Assembly: GCF_016427505.1 (NCBI RefSeq)
Contig: NZ_JAELXS010000011.1
Coordinates: 1 to 64,000, forward strand
DNA from: Sphingomonas mollis
GTDB taxonomy: Bacteria > Pseudomonadota > Alphaproteobacteria > Sphingomonadales > Sphingomonadaceae
Reading direction: 5' to 3'
DNA length: 64,000 nucleotides
In this document: positions 7,498 to 17,325 of the stretch, piece by piece
Layout of the letters: each line of letters starts with the position of its first letter
Numbering within the stretch: the stretch's first letter is position 1
Position numbers and translations under genes: made by a program
Notes under the pieces: model-generated
What the model was told of the DNA's origin: nothing
Seen by the model: only the letters and a program-made list of their open reading frames with translations
The model's database searches: none

Positions 7498-8643
7498 TTA
7501 CCCCGGCATCGGGATGACCTGTCCCCTGTCGACCGCGGCGTGGATACAATTGCGACCGGCCCGTTTTGCGGCATAGAGCGCTGCATCTGCACGACGCAAC
7601 GCAGGAGCCAGGGCATCCGTCTTGGCAAGCGCGGTCAGGCCGGCGGAAAAGGTGACGGGTCCGATCGGGAGTTTCGTCTCCCTGTCTATCAGGCATCGCG
7701 CACCGAGCGACTCCCGGATCAGGTTCACTTCGCGGGCTGCCTGATCGAGCGTCCGATCCGGCATGAGGATCACAAATTCCTCACCCCTGAGTCTGGCAAC
7801 CTCGTGCTTCATCTCGGCCAAGGCGTGTAGCGCATCCGCGACATACCTCAGCACCCGGTCGCCCGTATCGTGCCCGAACCGGTCGTTGACCAGCTTGAAA
7901 TGGTCGATGTCGCATATCGCCAGTACGCCCCCGACACCGCCTTGCGAACCTTGCCATGTCTCGACGATCCGCTCGAAACCGCGCCGGTTCTGCAATCCCG
8001 TCAGGTAATCTTGCTTGGAAGCCTGCCGTGCCGATCGCAGGGTGATCCGCAGCTCGCTGACCCGCCTGTGGCTCAGGCGCATTTCGATTTCCGCCAGCTT
8101 GTTCTGCTCGACCATCTGCCTCGTCAGGTCGCGCAGTTGTGTAAACAGAACGTCCGGTGAGGCGGTGCGGACGGTTTTGTCCAGCGCCGTTCCATACCTC
8201 TTCTGCCGTTCGGTGGATCGTCCGAGCTGATCGAGGCACCTGTCCAGTTCCTCCGCAAGTTGCGCGGTCGCGTCGTGCAACGCATCGGGCATGACGACAT
8301 GGCTGTCCTGCCCGGCGAGATACTGCTCGATCCAACCGTTCGACAGCCGTCGCTCCCGAATGGCACGATTGACTTCGTCGACGATACGTCGGTCGCTGCC
8401 AGCCACATAATCGTGGGCGCAACCGAAATTCAGCGGCGTAAGGTCGAGGCGATGGGAGAAGAGAAACAGGCCGATATCGTCGTACAACTTCCGCAGGTTC
8501 CACCGCGGCGGTGCACTGTCGGGATCGTGCGCAGCCTCCGCCGCCTTCATGTCGGTCCGTCCGAACATGGACAGGACCAGCCTCCCCAGTATTTCCCGTA
8601 GCCGTCCCTTACATCCGGATCGAAGATCGCGGTTATCTGTCAT
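7498..8643 (-). CDS. GGDEF diguanylate cyclase with variant RGEEF site
   Basis: In this 381-residue protein the C-terminal GGDEF domain covers about 215-370: LTGLQNRRGFERIVE, then ICDIDHFKLVNDRFGHDTGD (metal-binding and substrate residues), then the active-site loop RLRGEEFVIL, where the first Gly of GG(D/E)EF is Arg. No RxxD inhibitory site precedes it. The N-terminal 200 residues (DLTPLNFGCAHDYVAG..., then a helical, coiled-coil-like stretch) are a sensor or oligomerisation region of a kind seen in alphaproteobacterial cyclases, ligand unknown. No transmembrane helices, so cytoplasmic. It would make c-di-GMP if the Arg variant is active. It is monocistronic and converges on the lyase pseudogene. 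Confidence 0.85.
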   Translation of the reverse strand: MTDNRDLRSGCKGRLREILGRLVLSMFGRTDMKAAEAAHDPDSAPPRWNLRKLYDDIGLFLFSHRLDLTPLNFGCAHDYVAGSDRRIVDEVNRAIRERRLSNGWIEQYLAGQDSHVVMPDALHDATAQLAEELDRCLDQLGRSTERQKRYGTALDKTVRTASPDVLFTQLRDLTRQMVEQNKLAEIEMRLSHRRVSELRITLRSARQASKQDYLTGLQNRRGFERIVETWQGSQGGVGGVLAICDIDHFKLVNDRFGHDTGDRVLRYVADALHALAEMKHEVARLRGEEFVILMPDRTLDQAAREVNLIRESLGARCLIDRETKLPIGPVTFSAGLTALAKTDALAPALRRADAALYAAKRAGRNCIHAAVDRGQVIPMPG

Positions 8644-9193
8644 GATGATGAGTCGTCACGCTACCCGCGCACCTTGATCGACGATACCTTCCGGCATCCG
8701 GCATGCCGGCTCGAAGAACCCGACATCGAGCAATCAGGTGTGCCGCGAAAGATCGTCGAGGAATTGCTTCTTCTCACGGGTGAACCTCTAAATTGTCGGA
8801 AACAGCGGCAGCAGGCCACTTAGGTATATGTCTGGCGTACCGGACATGCAGGTCTGTCTGCGCAGTCTTCGGGCAATCATGGCCCGGTATCCTTTCCCCG
8901 ATACCGGGAGTTTCGTGTTCGATGATGGATCAGAGCCGTTGGGTCGCATCCGGATCGTGGCGTACGGCGATCGCCATCTCCATTTCAGATGAAAAGGATT
9001 CGACGACGCGCTCTCACTATCGCGTCCGCCGCGTAACGCTTCGGCTAGGCTATCAAACGCCGATGACAGTCCGTCACCGACCGGAAGAGATGCATGCCAT
9101 TCTCATGAAATTCGTCACGCCGTCTGCATCAATCCGGGCTGTCTCGATGCAGCCGGTGCGCCATTCATGATCGTGGAAAGGTAAGCGCTGGTT
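8644..9193. other. Intergenic region, no supported gene
   Basis: I see no reading frame with a recognisable family or a good ribosome binding site. The longest frame (about 8793-9170, + strand) has the low-complexity Arg/Ser-rich composition of out-of-frame GC-rich DNA. The region holds the promoter of the cyclase gene, but I cannot place it with confidence. Confidence 0.5.
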
Positions 9194-10606
9194 TCAGAAC
9201 GAATTCCAGGTGGCGCCGTCGGCCCCGGTCAGGGCGGGAACGATACCGGCAGGCAAAGGCGTGATCGGCGAGATGTAGGATGACGGACTGGCATAATCGG
9301 GCTTGCGCATGGCCGGCGTCGCGCGGTGGCTCCTGCCACCGATCATCTTGAACCGCCCCGCCTGATCGGCGAGGTTGCCCACTTCGCTGGCGAGATTGCG
9401 CGCCGCCGCCGAGGTCTCCTCGACCATCGCCGCGTTCTGCTGCGTCGACTGGTCCATCGTCCCGATCGCCGCCGAGATCTGCGTGATCGCCGCCGACTGC
9501 GCCTGATTGTCCGCCGCCATCGTCGCCAAGAGCTCGTGCACCTGTGCGACATCGCCCGAGATGTTGGCCAAGGCGCCATCGACCTTCGTCACCGCCTCCA
9601 CCGCGGTCACGATATCGGTCTGCGTCACCGTCAGCTGGTCGCGCGCTCGTTTGGCTTCCTCCTCGGCGCGCATCGCCAGCGCCGACACCAGATCGGCGAC
9701 CACCGCAAAGCCGCGACCGGCGTCACCCGCCCGGCCCGCTTCCACCGCCGCGTTCATCGCCAGCACGCGGGTCTGGAACGCGATCTTGTCGAGACCCTCG
9801 ATGACCGAGTCGATGCCCTTGGCGCTTTCCGACACCCGGCCCATCGCCTGCACCGCCTCGTCCGCCACCGCCCGGCCGCCGCCGACCGTCGCGATCGCCT
9901 GATCCGCGCGCTCCACCGTCCGCGCCGCCGCACCCGCCGATGCCCGCAACCGACCGTCCATCTGCGTCACCGATGCCGCCGTCTCCTCCAGACTGGCCGC
10001 ATTGCTCTCCGTCCGCCGCGCCAGATCCTCCGACGCCTGCGCGATCTCGCCCGATCCCGTCCGGATCGTCGTCGCACTCTCCGACACCGCGCCGATCAGG
10101 TCGCGCAGCGCATCGATCGCTTCGTTGAAATTGGTCTTCACCGCGGCATATTCGGGCGGAAAGTCCGCCGTGATCGGCGCGGTCAGGTCGCAGTTGCGCA
10201 ACTTGTCGAGATGCACGGTCAGGACGGACACGAGTTGCTGTTGCGCGGCGGACTGTTTCTGCGTGGTGATCGCCGTCTCGCGGAACGTGAACATCGCCTT
10301 GGTCATCCGACCGACGCAGTCCTTGAAATGTGTAAATTCGAAGGGCGTATCCAGGTCGCCCGCAGCGAGCGCTTCCATGCGGACGACCGTCGACACATAT
10401 GGACCACAGATCGCCTCCCGGATCCATAAACCCGCCGCAGCCGTGACCAGGGTCAGCAAAAGACCGGTAGCAAAGCCGATCAATGGATAGCCAGCGGCGG
10501 TCGCTACCGAAGCGCCCAGAGCCGAGAGCATGACCATCCCGGCCATGCTTATTACGACAATACTCATTTTATGACGGATCGGTGCTGCTTCCCTGAACCA
10601 CTTCAT
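9194..10606 (-). CDS. Methyl-accepting chemotaxis protein
   Basis: In this 470-residue receptor two adjacent membrane helices (about 15-35 and 38-65) are separated by almost no periplasmic loop, so it has no external sensing domain. A HAMP region follows (about 66-120), then a long coiled-coil signalling domain (about 180-430). The hairpin tip reads [20 protein letters not shown], then [20 protein letters not shown]. It resembles the canonical tip but has Arg where most receptors have Asn, Gly for Ala in VEAAR, and LVSALA in place of EVR-LA. The C-terminus ends in TWNSF, fitting the xWxxF tether that recruits CheR/CheB. There are no che genes nearby, so it must work with a chemosensory array encoded elsewhere. 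Confidence 0.9.
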   Translation of the reverse strand: MKWFREAAPIRHKMSIVVISMAGMVMLSALGASVATAAGYPLIGFATGLLLTLVTAAAGLWIREAICGPYVSTVVRMEALAAGDLDTPFEFTHFKDCVGRMTKAMFTFRETAITTQKQSAAQQQLVSVLTVHLDKLRNCDLTAPITADFPPEYAAVKTNFNEAIDALRDLIGAVSESATTIRTGSGEIAQASEDLARRTESNAASLEETAASVTQMDGRLRASAGAAARTVERADQAIATVGGGRAVADEAVQAMGRVSESAKGIDSVIEGLDKIAFQTRVLAMNAAVEAGRAGDAGRGFAVVADLVSALAMRAEEEAKRARDQLTVTQTDIVTAVEAVTKVDGALANISGDVAQVHELLATMAADNQAQSAAITQISAAIGTMDQSTQQNAAMVEETSAAARNLASEVGNLADQAGRFKMIGGRSHRATPAMRKPDYASPSSYISPITPLPAGIVPALTGADGATWNSF

Positions 10607-11193
10607 GACATAGCTTTCCGAAAGAAGGTTTCAGATATGCAGGCATCGGTGATTTCAGGATACATATCTTCAGCCGGATAGAGGATCATTCCTGTCTATA
10701 GCGGCATCCATCACGATCTGGTTCGATGCGACCTGTATTTTTCCATTGTCCTGATTTGCCTGGAATCATGGGAGCAGAGTTTGGTCGGTCAAACAATGAC
10801 GGTGATGGCCTATACTACAGGGTATGTTACAGACATGAAGGTCTGGCGTCATGAAGGGCGGATCGCACTTCGCGCTGTACGGCAATCCGGAGTATCTTGA
10901 TAAAGCAATCAACAAATATGTGAAAGCTACCTACCGAAATACTCGATTTTGTCTTATTGATGTAGAAATAATCTCGATAGTCTGCGCGGAGCCGACGGAG
11001 GAACATCGTTCCGCCGTTCTCTTATTTGATGGCTCGTGGTCCATCACCGCAATAGCGTGCGATCGCCAACGAAGCCGCTCGTTTGAAGATATTTGCTGTC
11101 GGTCTCGGCCGCCGTCTGCGCGTGGTTGGACGTCGCCAGAGCGGAAGCAGCAAGGTCGACGGCAAGTTTATACGACGCCTTCCGGTCTTGTGT
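10607..11193. other. Intergenic region, AT-richer, no firmly supported gene
   Basis: The stretch is visibly less GC-rich than its surroundings. One + strand frame (10851-11315, starting MKGGSHFALYGNP) has an ATG preceded by GAAGG, but its second half turns Arg/Ser-rich and it runs antisense into the 3' end of the EAL gene. I do not recognise it, and it may be a decayed gene or chance. The promoter of the chemotaxis receptor should lie in 10607-10800. Confidence 0.4.
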
Positions 11194-13086
11194 TCAGGAG
11201 GCGATACTACCCACACTCACGTGAAGGGGCCGCGCTGCGCCAGCGGATCGGGCAAACCGATTGTGCTTCGCTGTTTCTTTACTTTTATTCACCCGGAAGG
11301 ACGAAGGCATCGTGAAGCTCTTCGATTCCCCCCGTGCCCGATGCTTCGATATCCACCGTGCGAATCGATCAACCTCGATTGGTTTCGCAAACAGAAACCC
11401 CTGGGCTTCCTCACAGCCGATCTGTGCCAGAATGGCTGCGGCCTCACTGGTTTCAACACCCTCGGCAACGCAGCGATATCCCAATTTCTGCGCGAGGCCG
11501 ATCATTGTTTCGAGAAGTACAAAGTCGGGACCTGTTACTTCGGTGAGATTGCGAACGAACGTCTGGTCGATCTTTACGACATGCGCCGGCAGGCGCTGAA
11601 GATAGGCCAGACTGCTATGGCCCGTGCCAAAGTCATCAATGGCAACACAGATGCCTGCCGCCGCCATATCACGCAGTATCGACAGCGCGTGATATGGATG
11701 ATCCATGATCGCGCTTTCCGTTATTTCGATTTCCAGTTGGCTCGGCAGTAGCTTTCTTTCCAGAAGTCCCGTCTCGATGCGCTCGATCAGATCGGCCTCG
11801 CCGAGATTGGCGGCAGAGATATTGACGGCAACGGTGATGTTGATCCCGGCATGTCGCCAGTCGACGAGCTGATCCATCGCGGCATCCAGTACCCACTGCG
11901 TGGTTGGCCGTGCGAGAGATGTTTGCTCTATGATCGGGATGAATTCGGCGGGCGATATGTCACCGAGGCGTGGATGTCGCCAGCGCAACAACGCCTCGGC
12001 GCCGATGCAAAATCCGGTCAGCAGATCGATGCGGGGCTGGTAAACCAGCCTTAACTGACTGCCCTCCTCAAGCGCGACACCGAAATCCCTCATCAAGCCG
12101 TATTGACGCTGATGCGCAGTGTCGCTCGAAGGGGAATACACGGCGATCGAACCATCTGCTCTTCTGGCGTCCTGTGCGGCGCTGGCGGCACCGCGCAGGA
12201 CGTCATCGGTGGCTATCTGACCGAGGACGAACGGCCGGATGCCAATCGCGATACTGGTGACGAAACGGACCGAAGATGCTGCCTGCAGCGATATGAAAGC
12301 GGACTGGAGCAGTTGCAGATAAGTCGCTTCGTCGACGTTGGGGGGTGATAAAAAGGCAAATTGGGTAGGGCCAACGTGATACGCTGTGCGGTCTGGGCCC
12401 AGTGCGGCGCCCAGTGATCTGGAGGCTTCGATGATGAGATCGTCGATCCGCGCCGCTCCTATTGCGCGGGCGATCTTGCTGATCTGATCGTCCCGGGCGA
12501 GGTCGATCATGACCGCCAACCGTCGCTCGCCAGGATAGTCCCTCGCCATATCAGCGAGATCGTCGCGGAACTGGCTTCTCGTCGGCATGCCGCTGACAGG
12601 ATCAATGCGGCCAAACGCGTGCTGCAACTCGATCTGTGCCATGACCATGGCAGCCAGATCGATCAATGCGGACATCTCCGATGGCAGCACCTGCCTTGGC
12701 TCGGTCCCCAGCACACATAGCGTGCCCAGCCCGTAACCGTCACTGGTGATCAGGGGCACACCGGCATAAAAACGAGTGGCGGCCTGGCCTAGCGGGCTAT
12801 CGGCGTAGCAAGGGCTGGCAAGAAAACCCTCGATCACCAACGGCTGCATGGTTTCGACAACCTCGGAACAAGGTGCGCTGTCCCTGGGAATGCTGCAGCG
12901 ATCGATGCCGACCCGTGACTTGAACCATTGCCGGTCGCGATCGGTCAGCGAGATTGCCGCTGCTGGCAGTCCGAAGATTTGGCTGGCCAGGCGTGTGATG
13001 CGATCGAAACTCTCGCTTGCCGGGGTATCCAGCAGATCCAAACGATACAGGGCGTCGAGCCTGGCCTGCTCCCTGAAATAGATCAT
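11194..13086 (-). CDS. GAF-GGDEF(degenerate)-EAL c-di-GMP phosphodiesterase
   Basis: This 630-residue cytoplasmic protein has three parts. The N-terminal GAF domain (about 20-155) begins RLDALYRLDLLDTPASESFD, a form common in GAF-GGDEF proteins. A GGDEF-like domain (about 165-320) has lost the active site: the loop reads YHVGPTQFAFL. The EAL domain (about 335-580) is intact, with AEALLRW, NISAANL, EITESA, DDFGTGHSSL and KIDQTFV. All metal-binding and catalytic positions that I can recognise are present, so it should hydrolyse c-di-GMP, with the GGDEF domain probably regulatory. The last 45 residues are basic and Ser-rich. It opposes the cyclase at 7498-8643 in function and may act on the same pool. 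Confidence 0.9.
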   Translation of the reverse strand: MIYFREQARLDALYRLDLLDTPASESFDRITRLASQIFGLPAAAISLTDRDRQWFKSRVGIDRCSIPRDSAPCSEVVETMQPLVIEGFLASPCYADSPLGQAATRFYAGVPLITSDGYGLGTLCVLGTEPRQVLPSEMSALIDLAAMVMAQIELQHAFGRIDPVSGMPTRSQFRDDLADMARDYPGERRLAVMIDLARDDQISKIARAIGAARIDDLIIEASRSLGAALGPDRTAYHVGPTQFAFLSPPNVDEATYLQLLQSAFISLQAASSVRFVTSIAIGIRPFVLGQIATDDVLRGAASAAQDARRADGSIAVYSPSSDTAHQRQYGLMRDFGVALEEGSQLRLVYQPRIDLLTGFCIGAEALLRWRHPRLGDISPAEFIPIIEQTSLARPTTQWVLDAAMDQLVDWRHAGINITVAVNISAANLGEADLIERIETGLLERKLLPSQLEIEITESAIMDHPYHALSILRDMAAAGICVAIDDFGTGHSSLAYLQRLPAHVVKIDQTFVRNLTEVTGPDFVLLETMIGLAQKLGYRCVAEGVETSEAAAILAQIGCEEAQGFLFAKPIEVDRFARWISKHRARGESKSFTMPSSFRVNKSKETAKHNRFARSAGAARPLHVSVGSIAS

Positions 13087-13997
13087 GCCTCCCTTCCTAA
13101 CGCCCTGCTGGTCATGGACATCTCGACAAATTATCCCGACAGTAATTAGCTGGTTTCCGCTTCATAAAGCGACAACATAAAATAACTTTATGCCAGCCTC
13201 TTGCATATCGAATGTAATTTAGATTTAATATTTTGACGATTTTAAATCGGCTTTCAGAGACGTTGTCACTGTTGCAGTAAATTCGCAATTAATCGGTGAT
13301 ATAAATTATACCTAAGGTTACCGGTAGCATCCCATAGTATAACAAGTTTTTCATTTGGTCCGACGTTTCGCTGGACGGGTTGCGGACCCTGTCGACACAG
13401 GAGCAAGGTGTTTGTGCGGCAAACGTATTTCACATCCTGAATGTGAGATGCGACCTCCGGCAAAATGGCCAGTGGGTACCGATAAGGACCTGCGTGTCTG
13501 TATCACGGGGACGCGTCCTGATGCGCCCAAGTCGCCAGCGGCCAGGCAGCGATGCCTGCGACTACGAAACCCGTACGACGCACGAACTGCCCATGTCATC
13601 CAGTTCTACAGCGGTGGCTTCCGCGACAAGGCGGAGGCGGGTCCGATCAGGGAAACAGGGGCGAACCGATCATTCTTTACCGGCGCCGACGATCGAGAAC
13701 GACATCCGCTCCGTTCTATGGTCGATACGGAGGAACGACCTGCGCATGGCGGGTGGCACTGACCAAAGCGACGATCCGCGACTGCCGCCGCATGGCGCTT
13801 CACGCTGGCGTCGGTCGCCTCCGACGGCACCCCCCCTTATGCGGCGCTGACGGTGGTGGAGGGGACCGGGGCCGCGAGAATGACGGTAACACCCGTCGCG
13901 GGCGAGCGGACGGCGGTCCGCTCACATCACGGCAAATGACGATGCCGTTCCATGGTTCCAGGAACGTTTGATACTTATCCCTCATCGCGCCGCGATC
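13087..13997. other. Long intergenic region with an AT-rich first part and possible gene debris
   Basis: About 13140-13350 is strikingly AT-rich and non-coding in appearance; it probably holds the promoter of the EAL gene. From 13350 on the DNA is GC-rich again, but no frame shows a start, ribosome binding site and coherent protein together. A protein-like C-terminal fragment at 13763-13939 is listed separately. The region could be the remains of a deleted gene. Confidence 0.45.
13763..13939 (+). pseudogene. Possible C-terminal gene fragment, family unknown
   Basis: The frame after a stop at 13760-13762 reads RFTLASVASDGTPPYAALTV, then VEGTGAARMTVTPVAGERT, to a TGA at 13937-13939. Composition and the alternating hydrophobic pattern look like real beta-strand protein, unlike the neighbouring frames. 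There is no start codon with a ribosome binding site, and the frame is closed upstream, so if real it is a remnant. I do not recognise the family. Confidence 0.25.
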
Positions 13998-14026
13998 GCC
14001 ACCTTGTCGCATTCCGACAAGGTGGC
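13998..14026 (-). terminator. Strong hairpin after the TonB receptor gene
   Basis: GCCACCTTGTCG (13998-14009) pairs perfectly over 12 bases with CGACAAGGTGGC (14015-14026), with a five-base loop. It lies 13 bases past the receptor stop codon. No T-tract follows on the minus strand, so it may act as a Rho-assisted terminator or as an mRNA-stabilising hairpin. Confidence 0.6.
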
Positions 14027-14038
14027 GAACTGGTTCCG

Positions 14039-16957
14039 TTACATCCGGTATGAGACGCGCAGGTAGCCGAACTGACCCGGGACATCGTAGGTCGTCGGAT
14101 CATAGTTCGGCCCGGTGCAGGTGGTGCAGGCAGGTGGGTCCTGATCGAACACGTTGCGCACGCCGATCGTGAAATCGACCTTTCTGTCCAGAAAGCCGGG
14201 CGCGAAGATCAGTTGCACGTCACCATAGAACGTATTGCCCAGACGATTGCCCGTGTTCTCCGTGACGTGGTTGATGTAACGGCCCGTGAACGACGCCTCG
14301 AAATCGGCGAGGCTCCAGCTGACGACGCCGGTCCCCTTGAACTTGGGATAGGATTGATCCGGCGAACCACGGGTGGTGCCGCGATAGCTGATCGCACTGA
14401 ACCCGGTCGAGGTCGGCGTCGTTTCGGTATACTTCATCAGGTGGTTGCCGTTCAGCGACAGACCGAAAATGCCCGCGCCGGTCTGTGGCGACCGATAGTT
14501 GAGTGTCAGATCGATGCCGCGGGTGCGGATCTGCCCGATATTCTGCAACAGGCCGATGATGCTGGAAATCCGGCCGCTGCTGCTGCGTACCACGTTCGTG
14601 CAGCTGAGCGCATCGCCTGCCTCGGCGCAGCGTGCCAGCGTCACCTGCGGGTTGGTCGAGGCGATCGCGCCGGACACCTTGATGTCGTAGTAATTCGCTT
14701 CCAGCGCGAACTGGCTGGCGAAGCCGCTTTCGCGGACGAAGGCCGGGCTGATGACGCCGCCGAACAGCCATGTCTTGGAGGTTTCCGGCGCCAGCGCGCG
14801 GTTGCCGCCCGTGGTCACGCCGAGCTGGCCGATCGGCTCCTGATAGCTGCCGTTGGCGGGTACGCCGTTCGCCGTGCAGTTCGCGCGCACCGTTGCCGAT
14901 GCCTGATAACGGGAGCCGGCGATGTTGCTGCACGGATCGGGCACGCCGATGTCGGACCGCGACTGTGCGCCGAACAGCTCGCCGATGCTGGGGGCCCGGA
15001 AGCCCTCCGCGAAGGAACCGCGCAACAGCAGGTCAGGGACCGGTTTCCACAGTCCCGTGGCGGTGAAGGTGGTATTGCTGCCGCTCGTCGAATAATTGAC
15101 ATGGCGAACCGCGCCCGATGCCTCCAGCGAACTGAAGAACGGTACGTCCTTCAGCAACGGAATGCGGATTTCTCCGTAAACTTCGTCCGAGTTGAAGGCA
15201 CCACGCGCGGCCTGCGCGGGAATGTCGGCGCCGAAGCCCGCCTGGATCAGGGGATCCGGCGTGAATGATCCCTTCTGATAGCGATGCTCGTAACCGACGG
15301 CGATTCCGACCGGGCCGCCGGGCAGGTCGAACAATTCGCCGCTCAGGTTGGCGGTATAGTCCCGCAACTCCTGATTGCTTTTAGCGCGCTCGGTGAAGCC
15401 GACAAACGCGAGCATCTGCGGCGTGATCGAACCCGCACCGCCAAAAATGTTGAACGGCACGCATTCGCCCGTGCATTGGGCAAGCGGGCCGAGCGCCTGG
15501 GCCAGGCGCTGCGTGTTGATGTTGCCGGTGAATACCTGCTTGGCGTCGTTCAGGCCCTGGATGGCGTTCACGTCCCAATAGAACCGCTTGTTGCCGATCT
15601 GGAATTTGCCGTCCAGCGTGGCGCTCAAGGTCATCGTATCGACCTGCTGATCGTAGGTGCGCTGACCCGCCTCGACGAGGCGGCGGCCGATCAGGGCGTA
15701 ATTCGCGGGCGGCTGGCCGGCCCCGCCGGCTGACAGCGTGACACCGAAGGGATTGAACGGGTTGGTCGCATCGATCGAAATCCGGTCGGTGAGCGTGCCC
15801 GTGCCTGCATCGGGACCGACGTTCAGCGGCAGGAAGGCGGCCTGGTTCTGGGAGTTCCGGCGATTGTAAACGGCCTTGAGGCGCAGGTTGATATCCGAGC
15901 CGAGTTCCTGCTTGAAGCTGCCGAACACGCCATAGCGTTCGGACGGCGTCAGAAAATAGTTGAACGGCGCGAAGTTGAAGCGGTCCGCGGCCGTGAAGGC
16001 GCGAAAATCGCCACCGACCAGCGTGGGATCATAGACACCGCGCGTGGTCAGTCCGTTCTGGCGGACGGTGATGGTCCCACCCTGGGGGCGGATGGCATTG
16101 CCCGCATTGAAGACGATCCGACCGCCGAGCGCTGCGCCCGAACAACCACCGCGCGGATCGGTGCAAGACGTTTGCCCCGGATTCGGAAATTGTGAAATCT
16201 CGCGATCCCGCGTGCGAACGCTTCCTTCCTTCACATAACTGGCGCCGATGACCATCGACGTGGACGGGCCCTTCACGCCGTAGCTGATGTCGCCGTTATA
16301 GGAATGTCCGTCACCGGCGCGGAACGTGCCGAACTGACCGGACATGCGCAGTCCTTGCTGGCTGCTCTTCGTGATGATGTTGACGACGCCGGCGATGGCG
16401 TCCGAACCGTAAAGCGGCGACTGGCCGGATTGCAGCACCTCGATCCGCTCGATCGAACTGTTGGGGATGGAATTCAGATCGACCGTGCCGGGGATACCGC
16501 TGGCCGAGGCGCCGTTGACGTAGCGAAGTCCGTCGACGAGCACGAGCGTGCGTTTCGCCAGGAGATAGCGCAGGTCGATTTCGGCCGAGCCGGCGCCGAC
16601 ACCGCCGCCATCCTGCGGGTTGCCGATATTACCCGAATTGTTGGCCTTGGTATTCAAACCGCCGGCCGCACTGGGCAAACGCTGCAGGATGTCCGCCACC
16701 GAGGTGAGACCGGTTTGCGCCAGAGCGGCGGAATCGAGCGAGACGACGGGCGAACGTTGCTCCAGGGGGCTTTGACGAATGCGCGAGCCGGTGACGATGA
16801 TGTCGTCGGGCTCAGCCGTATCCGCTGCCTGGTCGGTCGACGCGTTGGCTGCAACCGCAGGGCCGACATCGACGGCCTGGGCGTACGCGGTGGCGGAGCT
16901 GAGCAGCAAGGCTGCGAAGCATACGCCAGAGCGCAGAAAGGTTCGGTTCATCATCAT
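14039..16957 (-). CDS. TonB-dependent outer-membrane receptor
   Basis: This receptor of about 970 residues has three consecutive ATGs at its start (16957, 16954, 16951). The ribosome binding site AGGGGGG lies 3, 6 and 9 bases before them, which favours the second or third. The signal peptide (MNRTFLRSGVCFAALLLSS, cleaved after AYAQ) is followed by a TonB-box-like DDIIVTGSRIRQ. The plug domain (about 60-200) has TSVADILQRLPSAAGG, LVLVDGLRYVNGA, IERIEVLQSGQSPLYGSDAI and AGVVNIITK. A beta-barrel fills the rest and ends YLRVSYRM. The plug resembles the Caulobacter/Sphingomonas carbohydrate or peptide receptor group more than siderophore receptors; the substrate cannot be read from sequence. It is monocistronic. 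Confidence 0.93.
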   Translation of the reverse strand: MMMNRTFLRSGVCFAALLLSSATAYAQAVDVGPAVAANASTDQAADTAEPDDIIVTGSRIRQSPLEQRSPVVSLDSAALAQTGLTSVADILQRLPSAAGGLNTKANNSGNIGNPQDGGGVGAGSAEIDLRYLLAKRTLVLVDGLRYVNGASASGIPGTVDLNSIPNSSIERIEVLQSGQSPLYGSDAIAGVVNIITKSSQQGLRMSGQFGTFRAGDGHSYNGDISYGVKGPSTSMVIGASYVKEGSVRTRDREISQFPNPGQTSCTDPRGGCSGAALGGRIVFNAGNAIRPQGGTITVRQNGLTTRGVYDPTLVGGDFRAFTAADRFNFAPFNYFLTPSERYGVFGSFKQELGSDINLRLKAVYNRRNSQNQAAFLPLNVGPDAGTGTLTDRISIDATNPFNPFGVTLSAGGAGQPPANYALIGRRLVEAGQRTYDQQVDTMTLSATLDGKFQIGNKRFYWDVNAIQGLNDAKQVFTGNINTQRLAQALGPLAQCTGECVPFNIFGGAGSITPQMLAFVGFTERAKSNQELRDYTANLSGELFDLPGGPVGIAVGYEHRYQKGSFTPDPLIQAGFGADIPAQAARGAFNSDEVYGEIRIPLLKDVPFFSSLEASGAVRHVNYSTSGSNTTFTATGLWKPVPDLLLRGSFAEGFRAPSIGELFGAQSRSDIGVPDPCSNIAGSRYQASATVRANCTANGVPANGSYQEPIGQLGVTTGGNRALAPETSKTWLFGGVISPAFVRESGFASQFALEANYYDIKVSGAIASTNPQVTLARCAEAGDALSCTNVVRSSSGRISSIIGLLQNIGQIRTRGIDLTLNYRSPQTGAGIFGLSLNGNHLMKYTETTPTSTGFSAISYRGTTRGSPDQSYPKFKGTGVVSWSLADFEASFTGRYINHVTENTGNRLGNTFYGDVQLIFAPGFLDRKVDFTIGVRNVFDQDPPACTTCTGPNYDPTTYDVPGQFGYLRVSYRM

Positions 16958-17325
16958 AGGCCCCCCTGAATTGGTCTGATCAGATGTTCGGAAAGGCAGC
17001 AATACTGCAATAGAAAGTCCGGGTTATGCCAAGATATGGTAACGAAATTTCAACCACTGTAACCATGGTGCAACATGATTTGTCGGTAAGGCGGCTGGGT
17101 CAAAGCCTGCCCCTGAGCAACACCACCCCGAAAGCCCGCTCTCGGCGGAGATGGGATTTCGTGCGTTCAGAGGGCTGGCAGCTAGCGTGAATGCCAGCCG
17201 CGCGTGATCCGTAAGCGCAGCGAAGATAATGTTCCGACACCGCACCAGCAGCCTCGGGGTAGCCCGAAAACATGTTGCATGGCTCATCGGGGTGACGTGG
17301 CCTCCCGGGTTTCGTAGAGAGGCGT
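16958..17325. other. Divergent intergenic region of TonB receptor and CLC genes
   Basis: It holds the upstream regions of both genes. The part next to the receptor (about 16990-17080) is AT-richer and includes TTGAAA (minus strand) followed by a TTACCATATCTT stretch that could be a promoter. I see no riboswitch, clear operator or gene. Confidence 0.4.

Noticed and set aside
8793..9170. Open frame of 125 codons on the + strand between the cyclase and chemotaxis genes
   Set aside because: Composition is Ser/Arg-rich without any motif or ribosome binding site; open frames of this length are expected by chance in GC-rich DNA.
10851..11315. Open frame of 154 codons starting MKGGSHFALYGNP
   Set aside because: The second half looks out-of-frame and overlaps the EAL gene antisense; no family recognised. 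Mentioned only in the intergenic entry.
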